A stretch of 35,090 bases of DNA from an uncultured Pseudomonadota bacterium (lineage in GTDB: Bacteria > Pseudomonadota > Gammaproteobacteria > Burkholderiales > Methylophilaceae), in the NCBI GenBank assembly GCA_903846555.1, contig CAINBI010000025.1:1-35090 (forward strand), given 5' to 3'. Numbering within the stretch: position 1 is the first letter of the stretch; each line of letters begins with the position of its first letter. Of this stretch, positions 34,799 to 35,090 are shown one piece after another. The notes beneath the pieces are model-generated. The model was not told where the DNA came from. It saw only the letters and a list, made by a program, of their open reading frames with translations, and ran no database searches. Both the position numbers and the translations under genes were made by a program.

Positions 34799-35090
34799 CT
34801 ACTGCCCCGTAGTTACCGTCCACTCCCCTGCCTTCGGCGCAGCGCATTTTTGCACCCAGACCCGCACGGCTTCGGCAATCACAGGATCGGTTTTAGCCTT
34901 TAGCCAGTTAGAGGCAGGTACTAGCGCTTTACACTGCGTCTCCGCTTCACGCATCTGTAGCGTGGTGTTGGATTCAATGTAGGTGTCTGGCCGTCGCATT
35001 GCGCCAGGATCAAGCCCTGCGGTCTTGCATTGCGCCGAGGTATAGCTTTCAGCACAATTGCCAGAGTACAGCGATTTTACCCCAGCCAAG
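34799..35090 (-). CDS. 3' part of an unknown cysteine-containing protein (cut by window edge)
   Basis: About 96 codons on the minus strand end at a stop at 34799-34801. The gene continues beyond the right edge, so the apparent TTG start at 35089 is not trusted. The visible part has four cysteines (in SGNCAES, AQCKTAG, TQCKALV and QKCAAP), an MRRPDTYIES segment and a tryptophan near each end of its last third. That suggests a secreted or periplasmic protein with two disulfides. I do not recognise the family. Confidence 0.6.
   Translation of the reverse strand, partial: LAGVKSLYSGNCAESYTSAQCKTAGLDPGAMRRPDTYIESNTTLQMREAETQCKALVPASNWLKAKTDPVIAEAVRVWVQKCAAPKAGEWTVTTGQ

Noticed and set aside
1-35090. 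CRISPR array, prophage, toxin-antitoxin or restriction system
   Set aside because: There are no regularly spaced direct repeats and no recombinase, phage structural, nuclease-methylase or toxin-antitoxin proteins. The gene content is ordinary core genome and flagellar genes.

Overview
The window looks like chromosome of a motile betaproteobacterium. The best guess is the Methylophilaceae (Methylotenera/Methylophilus type). This rests on moderately AT-rich DNA, frequent TTG starts, the protein flavour of the flagellar, TypA and RhlE genes, and the dispersed 'TTCGAC..GCTCAG..CGAACGG' repeats. It is an inference, since no database search was possible. There is no phage, CRISPR array, rRNA or tRNA, and no intact insertion sequence.

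Layout. (a) 1-2576: a REP-like inverted pair, then three dTDP-L-rhamnose genes on the minus strand (rfbD-rfbA-rfbC, no rfbB). (b) 2841-7637: an S4-domain Hsp15 protein (minus), divergent from rmuC, moaD, moaE and a Lon-family AAA protease with unusual nucleotide-binding motifs (plus). (c) 7717-9597: a bidirectional terminator, then the ribosome-associated GTPase TypA/BipA (minus). (d) 9677-13512: a near-consensus sigma-70 promoter, a ~420-nt untranslated leader, then two tandem RhlE-type DEAD-box helicases (plus), the first with a ~235-residue RGD/RGG-rich disordered tail.

(e) 13547-28554 is a large flagellar region. fliF-G-H-I-J-K (MS ring, rotor, export ATPase and its regulator, hook-length control) runs on the minus strand. 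fliE sits alone on the plus strand, divergent from fliF. A late minus-strand block follows: fliC, flaG, fliD, fliS, fliT, a second FliK-like gene and an FlhB C-terminal-domain paralogue. fliC and flaG each have a recognisable sigma-28 (FliA) promoter, and fliC has a strong terminator. A YcgR-like PilZ protein lies upstream of fliC, which suggests cyclic-di-GMP control of swimming. A short TPR gene beside it looks like the N-terminal stub of a larger protein.

(f) 29286-35090: an orphan NarL-type response regulator, a CDF metal transporter (both minus) divergent from a TetR regulator, a PfkB-family (adenosine kinase-like) sugar kinase, two small lipoproteins (plus) and the 3' part of a cysteine-containing unknown protein (minus) cut by the window edge.

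I did not find a clearly new defence or mobile system. The points most worth a second look are the long structured leader in front of the tandem helicases, the degenerate ATPase motifs of the Lon-like protease, the duplicated FliK/FlhB-type export-switch genes, the truncated TPR gene, and the RAYT-type REP pair. Genes at both edges continue or could be controlled from outside the window.
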